Source: Pseudarthrobacter sp. Fe7 (GTDB taxonomy: Bacteria; Actinomycetota; Actinomycetes; Actinomycetales; Micrococcaceae). Taken from it: DNA of 64,000 nucleotides. The position numbers were made by a program, and so were the translations under genes. Within the stretch, counting starts at the first letter, position 1. Every line of letters begins with the position of its first letter. Below the pieces are notes generated by a model. That model ran no database searches, had not been told where the DNA came from, and saw only the letters and a list, made by a program, of their open reading frames with translations. Below, piece by piece: positions 10,526-20,787 of the stretch. The DNA lies in NCBI GenBank assembly GCA_024372495.1, contig CP099977.1:3348001-3412000 (forward strand), given 5' to 3'.

Positions 10526-11327
10526 TCAGCCGGCCACGTCCCGGCGCCGGAAGCCTGCCACGGCGAGCGCCACGAGCACAACAATGGTGGTTACGGACAC
10601 CAGCACGCTGTCCCATGCGGTGCCGTTCCGCAGCGGATCGTGGGCGATGTACTGGAAGAAGGGGGACACCTTCTGGATCCGGTCAAAGACGTCCACCAGG
10701 GGCGCCAGGGCGTTGACGATGTAGGCCAGGACCGCCAGCACCGCGGGAATACCGCGGCTGAGCCCGGTCCGGCCGGTCGCCGCTGACAGCGCCAGGGCCA
10801 GGGAGCCGAAAACAACGCCCAGGAGTGCCAGGTGCAGCATGGCCGCCGCTACCTTGTCCGCCGACAGGACCATGTCCACCAGGCTGCCTTCCAGCACCAG
10901 GGACGCCCCCATGACCGCAGCCAGCACAAAAGGTGCCCGCCGCCATGGCAAGGAACTTGTCCACCACCACCCTCCCCGGCCCACGGGGTTAGACAGCAGC
11001 AGGTCCATGGTGTGCCGGTCCTCTTCCCCGCCAATGGCTCCCGCGCCTGCGCTGACGGCATAGATCAGCACCGCAATCGGGCCCATGAAGGACAGCAGGC
11101 TCCACCTGGATGTACCCGGTGGGAGTGGACATGTCGGCGCTGGAGGTGGCGAACAGGGAACGGAAAGCCTCCGGCATCTGCTCGATGAAGCCGCTGATGG
11201 AGGGCTGGGACTTCACCGAGGGCCACACGGCCGCGTACATGGCGACGATGAAGACCAGGGAGACAGCCCACGCAACCAGCAGCCTGCCCTGGTCCCGGAT
11301 CGTCTTCAGCAGGACGTTAGCCAGCAT
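10526..11327 (-). CDS. ABC-2 type exporter permease (three frameshifts in this assembly)
   Basis: The repaired product is 266 aa with about six membrane segments, typical of the ABC-2 permease family: LVAWAVSLVFIVAMYAAV near the N terminus, LLSFMGPIAVLIYAV, and a C-terminal segment ending in FRRRDV, a common ABC-2 ending. Three indels break it: an extra base in CAGGCTC at 11096-11102, a lost base in the C run at 10974-10977 and an extra A at 10928-10931. ATG 11327 overlaps the end of the ATPase gene, so the two make one exporter. Substrate unknown; drug or membrane-related export is usual for such pairs. Confidence 0.8.
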
Positions 11328-12296
11328 GATGCGCCGCCGTTCCGGCTGCACTTTCGGCCGCAGTATGGGCGGCGCTGCCGGCCTGGTCCATCCCGTAGTA
11401 GGTCAGGAACGTGTCCTCCAGGGGTGCCTCTGAGCATTCAAAGTCCTCCACCTCCCGGGCGCTGACCAGCTTCAGCAGTCCGTCCAGGGCCGACTGCGGG
11501 GCGTTGCAGCTCAGCGTGCGGCCATCCACCAACAGGTCCCGCACCCCAGGGACGGCTGCGAACTCCGCCACGGACACGTCACCGGTAAAGCGGGCACGAA
11601 CCCGGTGCAGCGAGCGCGCGGCCAGGTCCTGCAGCCGTTCCACCGCCACCAGCTTGCCCGCGCGCACCACGCCGATCCTGTCGGCGACGCGCTCCACCTC
11701 GCCCAGGACATGGGAGGAAAAAGTGCCGAGCCGCCGTCGGCTGTGTGTTCGCGCAGGATGGAATGGAAAACCTGCTGCACCAGGGGGTCGATCCCGCTGG
11801 TTGGTTCGTCCAGCACCAGGAGCCGCGGCCGGGACATGACTGCCAGGACGACGGCGAGCTTTTGGCGGTTGCCGCGCGACAGGGTGCGGGCCGGCTTGCC
11901 CAGGTCCAGGTCCAGCCGGGCCGCGACCTCTGCCGCCCGCTGGCCGTCGTCGCGGTGCCGCAGGTGGGCGCAGTAGGCCGCATGCTGGTGGCCGGTGAGG
12001 CGGTCGTACAGCGCGGGTTCGCCGGGGACATAGCCCACCCGCCGGTGGACTTCCCGGGACTGCCCCCAGGCATCGAGTCCCAGCACGGATGCCGTGCCGG
12101 AGGTAGGCCGCAGCATCCCCATCAGTAGCCGGATGGTGGTGGTCTTGCCTGCGCCGTTTGGGCCCAGGTATCCGAACACCTCGCCCGGTCCAATGGTGAG
12201 GGTCACGTCGTCGAGCGCGGTGTTCCGGCCGAACCGCTTCGTCAGGCCGGCCAGCCGCACCACGCTTTCCGCGCCCCTGGGCGCTTCCGGACTCAT
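11317..12296 (-). CDS. ABC transporter ATP-binding protein (frameshifted in this assembly)
   Basis: 326 aa after repair. Walker A is GPNGAGKTTT, the signature is LSRGNRQKLAVV, and Walker B is LLVLDEPTSGIDP, followed by the H-loop SSHVLGEVERV. The C-terminal 100 residues resemble the extension of drug-exporter ATPases. One base is lost in the A run at 11718-11722 (plus strand), exactly at the H-loop. It precedes and overlaps the permease. It diverges from the DinB gene 69 bases away, so the two promoters share that space. Confidence 0.87.
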
Positions 12297-12353
12297 GCCG
12301 CAACGCTAGCGGGGAGGCCTGCCGCGGCCCAGAGTCTTTTGGCCCGGACCGTT

Positions 12354-12365
12354 TAGACTGCTCCC
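12354..12365 (+). promoter_or_regulatory. -10-like hexamer of the DinB gene, leaderless type
   Basis: TAGACT at 12354-12359 ends 6 bases before ATG 12366, with no Shine-Dalgarno sequence in between. Confidence 0.5.
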
Positions 12366-12884
12366 ATGCCTATCGTTCCTGATGAAAAGGACTGGACCTG
12401 GGTCCTGTCCCGCCCCTGCCCGGAATGCAATTTCCAGGCCTCCACCGCCACCCCGGCAACGGTTCCCGGAAGCATCGAGAGCATGATTCCCCGGTGGCTG
12501 GCCGTCCTCCGCCGGCCGGATGCGGCCGAACGCCCCGACGGACAGACGTGGTCCGCGCTGGAGTACGCGTGCCATGTGCGGGACGTCTTCACCCTTTTCA
12601 ACCAGCGGCTGAACCTGATGCTCGTTGAGGATGGCGCCCGTTTCGCGGACTGGGACCAGGACCGGACAGCCATAGAGAAGGACTACGCCAAAGCCGACCC
12701 CTCAGAGGTGGGCCCGGAACTGGCAGCGGAAGGACACGAGGCCGCCGAGGCATTCGCCGGGGTCCCCGAAGAAGACTGGGGACGCAAGGGACTGCGCAGC
12801 AACGGTTCAGAGTTCACTGTCCTGACGCTTTCACAGTATTTCCTGCACGACGTAGTACACCACCTCCACGACGTCGACGGCTAA
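12366..12884 (+). CDS. DinB-fold family protein
   Basis: 172 aa. The pattern RPDGQTWSALEYACHVRDVFTLF followed by QYFLHDVVHHLHDV is typical of the DinB/MST-like four-helix bundle. The three metal-ligand positions are visible as H in EYACHVRD and the two His in FLHDVVHHLHD. Members act as thiol- or metal-dependent transferases, for example in mycothiol metabolism, but this one's substrate is not known. It ends 62 bases from the convergent cydDC gene. Confidence 0.7.
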   Translation: MPIVPDEKDWTWVLSRPCPECNFQASTATPATVPGSIESMIPRWLAVLRRPDAAERPDGQTWSALEYACHVRDVFTLFNQRLNLMLVEDGARFADWDQDRTAIEKDYAKADPSEVGPELAAEGHEAAEAFAGVPEEDWGRKGLRSNGSEFTVLTLSQYFLHDVVHHLHDVDG

Positions 12885-12945
12885 CTGTGCGCGACCCCTT
12901 CCCGCGCGTGGTGGCCGTGTGGCGGTGATCCGCAGGAGGGGACGC

Positions 12946-15900
12946 CTACCGGGAAGGCGCCAGGGATCCCAGGGGCTGTCCGGAGGACGCCGAGAGATCC
13001 AGCCGGGCATCACCGGCGTGGATATCAGCGGGGTTGTGCGTCACCAGCACCACGGTGCGGTCCCGCAGGCCGGCGCGCAGGTCCGCCAGCATGGCGGCGG
13101 CGGAGCCGGCGTCGAGGTGCGCGGTGGGCTCATCGAGGAGGATCACGTCTGCCCCGGTCAGCAGGGTCCGCGCCACGGCCAGGCGCTGGCGCTCGCCGCC
13201 GCTGAGGAAGGCACCGCCGGGACCGATCCGGGTGTCCAGCCCCCCGGCAGCCGTCCCACCAGCGCGGACAGTCCGACGGCGGCGAGCACCGCCTCCAGCT
13301 CATCGTCCCCCGGGGCCGGTGCGCCGTTTGCTGACGGCCGTCCCAGCAGCAGGTTTCCCCGGATGGTGGAGTCGAACAGGTGGGCCTCCTGCGGGCACCA
13401 GGCTGCCCGGCCAGTAACGTTCGCGTGACCGGAGGCCGGTGGAAGGAAGCCCAGGAGCACCGAGAGCAGCGTGGATTTGCCCGAACCGGAGGGTCCGGTG
13501 ACTGCCAGCCAACATCCCGGACCTGCCACCGCGTCCACGCCCGAGAAGACCGCGGAGCCGCCCGGCCAGGCCGCGGCCAGGTCCACCAACTCAACCCCCG
13601 GCGAGCCGCCGGCCCTGCCGGGAACAGCCTGCAGCCCTTCACCGGCGTCCCGGCCCCCGTCAAGGGCGCCCGACTCCCCCACCCGGCGCATGACCGCACG
13701 CAGCGCCGGGAACTGGCGCACCGCCGTCGTCATCGCAGCGTAGGGTTCCACCAGGGCGAGCAGCAGGAGAACCACTACGGCCGCCGTTGCCGGCGCGACC
13801 TGGGCCGCGAGGACCCCTGGCCCCGCCAGCCATGCAGCCACCAACGCCGCCGTGCCGCAGGCAGCCGTGGCCACCGCATGCCCCAGTCCGTCCGCCCAGG
13901 CTGAGCGCTGCGATGCACGGGTCGCCTCCCGGTCTTCCGCCAGCAGCCCGTCCAGCACCCGGGGCGCCACTCCATTCGCGTGCAGTTCGGCACGGGCATC
14001 GAGGGCAGCGGTGACCCGGCGCAGCACGCCGGAGCGCAGCGACTGCTCCCCGGCGGCGGACTTGCGGTCACCCCACAAGGCGGCGGCGGGAGCCAGCAGC
14101 AGGCCGCTGAGGGCCGCGCCAATCACGGCAGGCAGGGCAGCCGGCACCAGCACGCCGGTGGCCCCCACGGCCAGGACGGACACAGCAAGCGCCGTGACGG
14201 GCGGCAGGACCACGCGCGGCATGAGGTCGCGGACGGTGTCGACGTCGTCGATCACGGTACCCAGGACGTTGCCGCCCTGCAGGAGCCGGCGGAGTGACAG
14301 CGCCCTGCGGCTCAGTGACTCCCAGAGCCGGCCGCGGAGGCGGGTGAGTGCGGCGAACACGGCGTCGTGCAGCAGCAGCCGCTCCCAGTAGCGGAACACG
14401 GCCCGGCCGATGCCGAAGAACCGGACGCCGACGATGGCCGTCAGGAGGTACAGGATGGGAGGCTGTTCGCTGGCGCGGATGATGAGCCAGCCGGAAAGGC
14501 CGGAAAGTGCGACGGCGAAGACGGCCGCCAGGGTCCCGACGAACGCTGCGGCCGCGAACTTGCCCCGGACCGGTGCCAGCAGGGCGGCCAGGAGGCGGGC
14601 GGCGCCGCGTGTTGTATGCCCAGGCCCGGCGGCAGGCCGGTTCCCTGCGGCGGGACTGTCCGTCGGCGCACCGTTCGGCGCGTCCGCGTCTGCCGCACTG
14701 TTTCCTGCACCGGCGGGCGCGTCGGTGGGCAGGAGCACGGCAGCGCCGCCGGCAGCCCGACGGGCCGTCGGCGCTGCCGCCGTGGCCGGGACCACCCGCA
14801 CCAGGACATCTGCGAGCCTGGCGGGTGCGCTGGTTGTGGGCGACAAGGATCACGGTGGCCTGGCCCCGGAGCCGGCGGATGGCTTCCTCGACGATGGCTG
14901 CGGAGGCGTCGTCAAGGTGTGCGGTGGGCTCGTCGAGCAGCAGGAGGCTGGCGCCGGCGTCGATTCTGGCCAACCCGCGGGCCAATGCCACGCGGCGCAG
15001 CTCACCCGGGCTCAGCTCGGCCTGGTGTCTCGCTGCCAGGTGCCCGGCGCCGGCGCGCTCCAGGCAGCGGCGCGCGGCCTCTTCGGCGGTGAACCTGTCC
15101 GGGCCGTGGGCCGGGTCCGGCGAGAGGTACAGCAGCACCTCGTCGAGGACCGTGCCGGCCACCATTGCGGGGTGCTGCGGCACCCACGCCACCGCGCGGC
15201 GGTCCAGCCCATTGATTCTCCCGCTGATTCTGGTCCCGTCGCCGTGGCCGATGGTTCCGGCGAGGACGCCCAGGATGGTGCTCTTGCCGGCGCCGCTGGG
15301 CCCGTCCAGGGCGGTGATCCGGTCCTGCGGGGCGGTGAAGGTGAGGGGCCCGACGGCGGGTTCGGACCGCCCTGCGTAGGTCACGGTGAGTCCGGCAACC
15401 TCAAGCGGAGCGCCCGGCCTGCCGGGTTTGGCCGCGGGCAGGGGCGTTGCCTCGGGGGCCCCGGTCACGGCAGCTGCTTCCGCGAGCGCCACCCGTCCGT
15501 CGTCGCTGGCGTGGTGGGCGGTGCCGAGTTCCCGCAGTGGAAGGTAGCAGTCCGGTGCCAGGAGGAGTGCCAGCAGGCCGGCTTCCAGCGGCATGTCGCC
15601 GTGGACCAGACGGACGCCGATGAAGACGGCGACGACGGCCACCGAGATGGTGGCGATCAGTTCCAGTGCGAGCGCGGACAGGAAGGCAGTCCGGAGGGTG
15701 CCCATGGTGCGGGAGCGGTATTCCTCCGAGATCTCCTCCAGGGCTTTGCGCTGGGCGGTGGCACGTCCCAGCCCCACCAGGACCGGCAGGCCCTTGGCGA
15801 GCTCGAGCATGTGCGCTGACAGCCGTGCCAGCGAGGCCTGGGCCTGGCGCACGCTGTCCTCGGTGTACCGGCCAATCAGCACCATGAACACCGGGATCAG

Positions 15901-16383
15901 CGGCACGGTCAGCACTATGACCAATGCGCTGACCCAGTCCGCGAAGAGGATCCGGGCCCCCAGCAGCAGCGGAACGGCGGCGCAGTTGACCAAAGCGGGA
16001 AGGAACTGGGTGTAGTAGCTGTCCAGGGCGTCCAGGCCGCGGGTCGCAAGGACCGCCAGGCCGCCATCGCCCGGGCCTGCGCCGCGCACGCCGGTGCGCA
16101 GGGCTCGCTGCAGGAGCTCGGCCCGAAGTTCTTCCTTGACGCCAAGTGCGGCGCGGCGGGCAGCGACGGCCTGGCCCCACACGGTCAGGGACCGGAGGAC
16201 GACGCCGGCGAGTCCGGCGGTCAGCTGGCTCCCCCAGGCGGGGTTCCCGGCTACGAGTCCGGCGAGGACGGAGGCCACCGCCTGGCCGATCAGGACCAGC
16301 GACAGCGCCTTGAGCGCGGCCAGGACCCCCAGCCAGTAGATGGCCGACCGGGTTGCCGGACCGGAGGGAAAGGTTGGCCGCAC
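12946..16383 (-). CDS. cydDC: Fused CydD-CydC thiol reductant ABC exporter (two frameshifts in this assembly)
   Basis: Exports cysteine or glutathione-like reductants, which is needed for assembly of cytochrome bd. The two frame breaks cancel: GAGCCTG at 14814-14820 and a lost C in the run at 13240-13245. The repaired span is exactly 1146 codons in one chain. The CydD half has Walker [10 protein letters not shown] and signature [15 protein letters not shown] linker of about 65 Ala/Pro-rich residues follows. The CydC half has GPSGSGKST and [14 protein letters not shown] with [10 protein letters not shown]. Each half has its own six-segment membrane domain. GTG 16383 comes one base after the cydB stop, so the gene is coupled to cydAB. 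Separate cydD and cydC genes are what one would call without the repair. Confidence 0.88.
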
Positions 16384-16384
16384 G

Positions 16385-17434
16385 TCAGCCCTTGGTGGTG
16401 AAGGCCCTGGCGGCCACCGCCGGGAGGAAGCTGTGCGCTTCCGGGATGGAGGCGGCGCTGACGCGGCGGCGGAAGACCCAGTAGGTCCAGGCCTGGTACG
16501 CAATCACCAGTGGGAGTCCGAATGCAGCCACGATGCTCATCAGCCCCAGGGTGTAGTCGGAGGACGAGGCGTTGGAGATGGTGAGGTCAAAGGCGCTGTC
16601 CAGCGTGGATGGCAGCACCACGGGGAACACTGCCCCGAAAATGGAGGTTGTGCCGAGCACCAGGAAGGCGCCCAGGGCCAGGAAGGCCCTGCCTTCGGCA
16701 CCCTTCCGGGCCAGCAGCCAGGCAGTGGCAGCGGCGCCGACGGCCAGGACGACGGCAGCCCAGGTCCAGGGCTTTCCGTCCATGAACTGGATGACGAGGG
16801 CCCACGCGGCGATGGGGAGCAGCAGGACCGGCAGGAGCCGCACCAACCACTGGCGGGCCCGGTGCCGGACTTCGCCGTCGGTTTTGAGGGCCAGGAAGGC
16901 CAGGGCGTGGAGCAGCGAGAATCCCACCACGGCCAGGCCGCCCAGCAGGGCGTACCCGCTGAACCAGGCTATCGGGCCGCCTACACGGTCGCCGTTGGCG
17001 TTCAGGGGAAGGCCGGTGGTGGTGAGGGCCAGGGCGGCGCCCACGCCGAAGGCTGCGAAGAAGGAACCAAGTGCGATGGCCCAGTCCCACCGGTTGCGCC
17101 AGCTGTCTGTGTCCACCTTGCCGCGGTATTCGAACGCCACGGCGCGGAAGATCAGGGCCAGCAGGACCACCAGCAGGGGCAGGTAGAGCGCGGAGAACAG
17201 CGACGCATACCAGAGCGGGAAGGCGGCGAAGGTGGCGCCGCCGGCGGTCAGCAGCCACACCTCGTTGCCGTCCCAGACCGGTCCGATGGTGTTCAGCAGC
17301 ACGCGGCGCTCGGTGTTGTTGCGCGCGAAGAGCTTCATCAGCATGCCGACGCCCAGGTCGAAGCCCTCCAGGAAGAGGTAGCCCGTCCACAGCACCGCGA
17401 TGGCGATGAACCAAATGGTGGGAAGCAGTTCCAT
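16385..17434 (-). CDS. cydB: Cytochrome bd ubiquinol/menaquinol oxidase subunit II
   Basis: 349 aa with about eight to nine membrane segments, intact. The opening ELLPTIWFIAIAVLWTGYLFLEGFDLGVGML and NNTERRVLLNTIGPVWDGNEVWLL are diagnostic of CydB. It forms the terminal oxidase with CydA, used at low oxygen or under stress. It begins 39 bases after the cydA stop behind an agagg-type RBS, and is followed directly by cydDC. Confidence 0.96.
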   Translation of the reverse strand: MELLPTIWFIAIAVLWTGYLFLEGFDLGVGMLMKLFARNNTERRVLLNTIGPVWDGNEVWLLTAGGATFAAFPLWYASLFSALYLPLLVVLLALIFRAVAFEYRGKVDTDSWRNRWDWAIALGSFFAAFGVGAALALTTTGLPLNANGDRVGGPIAWFSGYALLGGLAVVGFSLLHALAFLALKTDGEVRHRARQWLVRLLPVLLLPIAAWALVIQFMDGKPWTWAAVVLAVGAAATAWLLARKGAEGRAFLALGAFLVLGTTSIFGAVFPVVLPSTLDSAFDLTISNASSSDYTLGLMSIVAAFGLPLVIAYQAWTYWVFRRRVSAASIPEAHSFLPAVAARAFTTKG

Positions 17435-17473
17435 AGTTTGTTTCCTCTGCTCGGTCTTTGGAGCCGGGTGCGG

Positions 17474-19078
17474 TTAGTAGGCGAAGGCCAGGACGTCTTC
17501 GGCCGGTTTGGTGTCGCCGTTGCCGCCGGGGCCGGGCGTTTCATCCTCGTTCTCGTCCACCGGTGAGTGGCCCAGTTCCGGCATCGCGGAGACCACGCCG
17601 CCGCGGATGTAGGTGACCAGAAGCTTCACTTCCACCACCAGCAGGACGGCGTAGACCGCGGTCAGTGCCACCAGCGACGTGATCAGCTCCCCCGCCGAGA
17701 CACCGGGTGACACGGCTGCGGCGGTGAACATGAACACCTGGTCGATCCCGCTGGGATCCGGGTTGGGCGCCACCACGAACGGCTGGCGGCCCATCTCGGT
17801 GAAGATCCAGCCGGCGGCGTTGGCGCCGAAGGGGGCCAGGATGCCGAAGACCGCCAGGCGCATGAGCCACCGCGCCTCCGGTACCGTCCCCTTGCGGGTG
17901 AGCCAGAGCGCCACCAGCGCGGCCAGGGCTGCGATTCCGCCAAATCCGATCATCATCCGGAATCCCCAGTAGGTGACTTCCATGACGGGTACGTACTGGA
18001 TTTCCTGGCCGGCGCGGTCGCCGTAGATGGGGTTGTCCGGCAGGCTGGTCCCGTAGTTGGCCTTGTACTCGGGCAGCAGGCTGTTGACGCCCTTGACTTC
18101 GGTGGTGAAGTCGCCCCTGGCAAGGAAGGAGAGGATGCCGGGAACTTCGATCACGGCCACCACGTCGTCGCAGTTCTTGGATCCCACGTTGCCGATGCTC
18201 AGGACTGAGAAGCCCGTGCCGTCGTGGCATGCCGCCTCCGCTGCGGCCATCTTCATGGGCTGCTGCTGGAACATCAGCTTGCCCTGCAGGTCACCGGTGA
18301 CGGCGGTGCCGGCGAACGAGATCATCGCCACCACGGCGCCGATGCGCAATGACCGGATCCACACGCTGTGGTCGGTACGGTCGCGGCCCGGGATCCGGAC
18401 GTCTTCACCGGGGATGACCCGGCCGTCGGGACCAACGGTGTCCACGCCGTCGTGCCGCCTCCGCCACAGGTGGTACCAGGCGATGCCCAGGAGGAACCCG
18501 CCTGCCACGGCGAGGGCGCCGAACAGGGTGTGCGGGACGGCCACCAGTGCGGTGTTGTTGGTGAAGACGGCCCAGGCGTCGGTCATGACGGGCCGCCCGT
18601 TGATCATTTCCACCCCCACCGGGTGCTGCATCCAGCTGTTGGCCACGATGATGAAGTAGGCGGAAAGCGCCGATCCGATGACGGCCACCCAGAGGCAGGC
18701 AAGGTGGATGGCCGGCTTGAGCTGCTTCCAGCCGAAGATCCACAGGCCCAGGAAGGTTGACTCCACGAAGAAGGCGAGGAGGGCCTCAAGGGCCAGCGGC
18801 GCACCGAAAACGTCTCCCACGAAGCGGCTGTACTCGCTCCAGGCCATACCGAACTGGAACTCCTGCACGATGCCCGTGGCAACGCCCATGATGAAGTTGA
18901 TGAGGAACAGCTTTCCCCAGAACTTGGTCATGCGCAGATACTCGGGTTTGCCAGTGCGGTACCAGGCGGTCTGGATGACGGCCACCACCAGGCCCAGGCC
19001 GATGGTCAGCGGCACCATCATGAAGTGGTAGACCGTGGTGATGCCGAATTGCCAGCGTGCGATTTCCAAGGCGTCCAT
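17474..19078 (-). CDS. cydA: Cytochrome bd oxidase subunit I
   Basis: 534 aa, intact. It carries the heme-binding and quinol-binding signatures: RWQFGITTVYHFMMVPLT with the axial His at residue 18, ANSWMQHPVG, GDLQGKLMFQQQPMKMAAAEA, TYWGFRMMIG and GRQPFVV. The region after the GDLQG segment is short, as in the short-Q-loop class of Gram-positive bacteria. ATG 19078 is chosen because it aligns with family starts; the upstream extension would run over the operator palindromes. First gene of cydA-cydB-cydDC. Two palindromes lie 30-70 bases upstream of its start. Confidence 0.96.
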   Translation of the reverse strand: MDALEIARWQFGITTVYHFMMVPLTIGLGLVVAVIQTAWYRTGKPEYLRMTKFWGKLFLINFIMGVATGIVQEFQFGMAWSEYSRFVGDVFGAPLALEALLAFFVESTFLGLWIFGWKQLKPAIHLACLWVAVIGSALSAYFIIVANSWMQHPVGVEMINGRPVMTDAWAVFTNNTALVAVPHTLFGALAVAGGFLLGIAWYHLWRRRHDGVDTVGPDGRVIPGEDVRIPGRDRTDHSVWIRSLRIGAVVAMISFAGTAVTGDLQGKLMFQQQPMKMAAAEAACHDGTGFSVLSIGNVGSKNCDDVVAVIEVPGILSFLARGDFTTEVKGVNSLLPEYKANYGTSLPDNPIYGDRAGQEIQYVPVMEVTYWGFRMMIGFGGIAALAALVALWLTRKGTVPEARWLMRLAVFGILAPFGANAAGWIFTEMGRQPFVVAPNPDPSGIDQVFMFTAAAVSPGVSAGELITSLVALTAVYAVLLVVEVKLLVTYIRGGVVSAMPELGHSPVDENEDETPGPGGNGDTKPAEDVLAFAY

Positions 19079-19107
19079 GGCAGTCCCTACTGTTAGCCAA
19101 TTCAGTT

Positions 19108-19124
19108 TTCTACGCTTCGTAGAA
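19108..19124. promoter_or_regulatory. Candidate BlaI operator, copy 1 (cydA side)
   Basis: TTCTACGCTTCGTAGAA is a perfect 7-bp dyad around a 3-bp centre and fits TTCTAC-N5-GTAGAA. It lies 30 bases upstream of the cydA start. BlaI/MecI-family repressors bind short dyads with a TAC/GTA core. Confidence 0.7.
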
Positions 19125-19131
19125 CTGTAAC

Positions 19132-19148
19132 TTCTACAGAGTGTAGAA
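19132..19148. promoter_or_regulatory. Candidate BlaI operator, copy 2 (cydA side)
   Basis: TTCTACAGAGTGTAGAA matches the same TTCTAC-N5-GTAGAA pattern, again with a 7-bp dyad. Its centre is 24 bp from that of copy 1, which would put two dimers side by side over the cydA promoter. Confidence 0.7.
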
Positions 19149-19220
19149 CATTCTCGACGGCGGACGAAAACCAATCGCCCTTCCCCTAGGATCGCCCAAC
19201 GGCGCGCAGCGCGCCAGATG

Positions 19221-19237
19221 TTCTACCCGATGTAGAA
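19221..19237. promoter_or_regulatory. Candidate BlaI operator, copy 3 (blaI side)
   Basis: TTCTACCCGATGTAGAA is a third copy of TTCTAC-N5-GTAGAA, 104 bases before the blaI start. It suggests autoregulation of blaI in addition to control of cydA. Confidence 0.68.
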
Positions 19238-19340
19238 GGTTTGGCGGTTTCGGGGTAAATTTAGTTCTGTAGTTGAACAACAGCGCGACGTCACCAAGTG
19301 CCCCAGGGCGCCGGGTGCGGGGAAATAAAGGAAAAGTGAC

Positions 19341-19724
19341 ATGGCTAGTCTTGGTGAACTGGAACGGGCAGTGATGGACCTGCTCTGGGCGGGCCAGGAA
19401 GCGGCTACGGCCAATACCCTGCGGGACCAGTTGGCGCGGACGTCGGCGACGCAGGACGGACCGGGCCACGAAGGCAAGGAACTGGCTGTGACGACCGTAC
19501 TCACCGTGCTTTCCCGCCTGGAGAAGAAAGGCTTGGTCGAACGCGAACGCGGAACCAGGCCCCACCGGTACCAGGCAGTGTCCAGCCGCGCAGACCACAC
19601 CGCCGAACTCATGCATGAGGTCCTCGGCTCGGCCCCAGACCGCGAGGCCGTCCTGGCCCGCTTCATCGGGTCCGTCTCCGAAGGAGAAGCAGAGACGCTG
19701 CGCAAACTTCTGGGCCATCTTTAG
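19341..19724 (+). CDS. blaI: BlaI/MecI/CopY family winged-helix repressor
   Basis: 127 aa, the usual length for the family. The N-terminal winged helix shows LGELERAVMDLLW and TTVLTVLSRLEKKGLVERERGTRPHRYQAV; the C-terminal part EAVLARFIGSVSEGEAETLRKLL is the dimerisation segment. BlaI repressors are inactivated by a membrane M56 protease partner, and such a gene follows 6 bases downstream. Three dyads between this gene and cydA make the cytochrome bd operon the likely main target. RBS aaggaaaag precedes the ATG. The signal sensed is not known. Confidence 0.9.
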   Translation: MASLGELERAVMDLLWAGQEAATANTLRDQLARTSATQDGPGHEGKELAVTTVLTVLSRLEKKGLVERERGTRPHRYQAVSSRADHTAELMHEVLGSAPDREAVLARFIGSVSEGEAETLRKLLGHL

Positions 19725-19730
19725 CACACC

Positions 19731-20725
19731 ATGTTCTGGGCCTCATACCTGCTGGCGGTCCTTGCGATAATCCTGGCCTGGCCGGTGCCAATCCTCCTGT
19801 CACGGGCACAATGGCCGGCCAGGTCGCCGTTCACGGCAATGCTGCTTTGGCAGGCGATCGCGCTCGCAGGCGGACTGTCCATGATCGGCGCCATGCTGGT
19901 CTACGGCCTGGAACCGGTTGGTGACAACCTCGTCGCGGGTCTGCGCGCCCTCGCGGGCATGGTCATATTCAACGCGCCCACCACAGCACTCGGGTTCTGG
20001 CACATCTTTGCGCTGTCCGCCGCAGCCCTGCTCACCGCCCACCTGGTCTTCACGCTGCTGTTGACCTACTACAAAATCCAGCGCCAGCGGCGCCGGCACC
20101 GCGAGCCTGCTCGCCCTCCTGGCTTCGCCGTCCGGCCAGGACGCCGGAACGCTGGTCATCAGCCACGACTCCCCTGTTGCCTACTGCCTGCCCGGCGGTG
20201 CCCGCTCGGTGACCGTTCTGTCCGACGGCCTGATGGCAGCCCTTGAACCGGCCGAGCCTGCGCGCTGTCCTGATCCACGAAAACGCTCACCTGAGCCAGC
20301 GGCACCACTTGCTGCTCTGGGCCTTCGCTGCCTGGCGGCAGGCCCTCCCCTGGCTGCCCACCACCCGGCTCGCCCAGGAGTCGGTGAACTCGCTGATCGA
20401 GATGCTGGCCGATGACGTCGCCCTCCGGACCGAGAGCAAGGCAACCCTGATCAAGGCCATCGCGATTGTGGCCAGCGGCTCGGCGGGCAACGCGGGCGCC
20501 GGCGACATCCGCCCATCCTCGCCCACGCTGGCCCTGTCCGGACTTGAGGCAGCATCGGGCGGCCAGGGCTCGGATGCGGTCAGGACCGCTGCCTCCAGGG
20601 TCAGCCGCCTCCTGACACCGCAGCCCCCGCTTCCGGCCGCCGTCCGCAGTGCCGTCACGGCCGGGTGCGTCCTGCTGCTGGCGCTGCCCACCGCGCTCCT
20701 TGTGGTTCCCGGGCTGCTCGGCTGA
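19731..20725 (+). CDS. BlaR1-like M56 family membrane metallopeptidase (two frameshifts in this assembly)
   Basis: 330 aa after repair. The N-terminal third has three membrane segments (ASYLLAVLAIILAWPVPILL; FTAMLLWQAIALAGGLSMIGAML; the HIFALSAAALLTAHLVFTLLL region). The zinc protease motif HENAH is at about residue 182, and one last membrane segment is at the C terminus. There is no penicillin-binding sensor domain, so it is not a beta-lactam receptor of the staphylococcal type. GAGCCTG at 20103-20109 and at 20254-20260 each add a base; removing both gives HRELLALLASPSG and PAELRAVLIHENAH. It is paired with blaI, as in the Rv1845c-Rv1846c pair of M. tuberculosis. Confidence 0.83.
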
Positions 20726-20787
20726 GGCCGCCCGCAACTAACACTGGCTGCACGCGGTGCCTGCTACGGGCCCCCGCGCCGCCGCCG

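Noticed and set aside
12946..14846. Separate cydC gene starting at an internal codon near 14846.
   Set aside because: That start is created by the extra base at 14814-14820; after repair the chain is continuous with CydD.
19341..20725. The BlaI-M56 pair as a beta-lactam resistance locus.
   Set aside because: There is no beta-lactamase gene nearby and the M56 protein has no penicillin-binding sensor domain; the operators face cydA.
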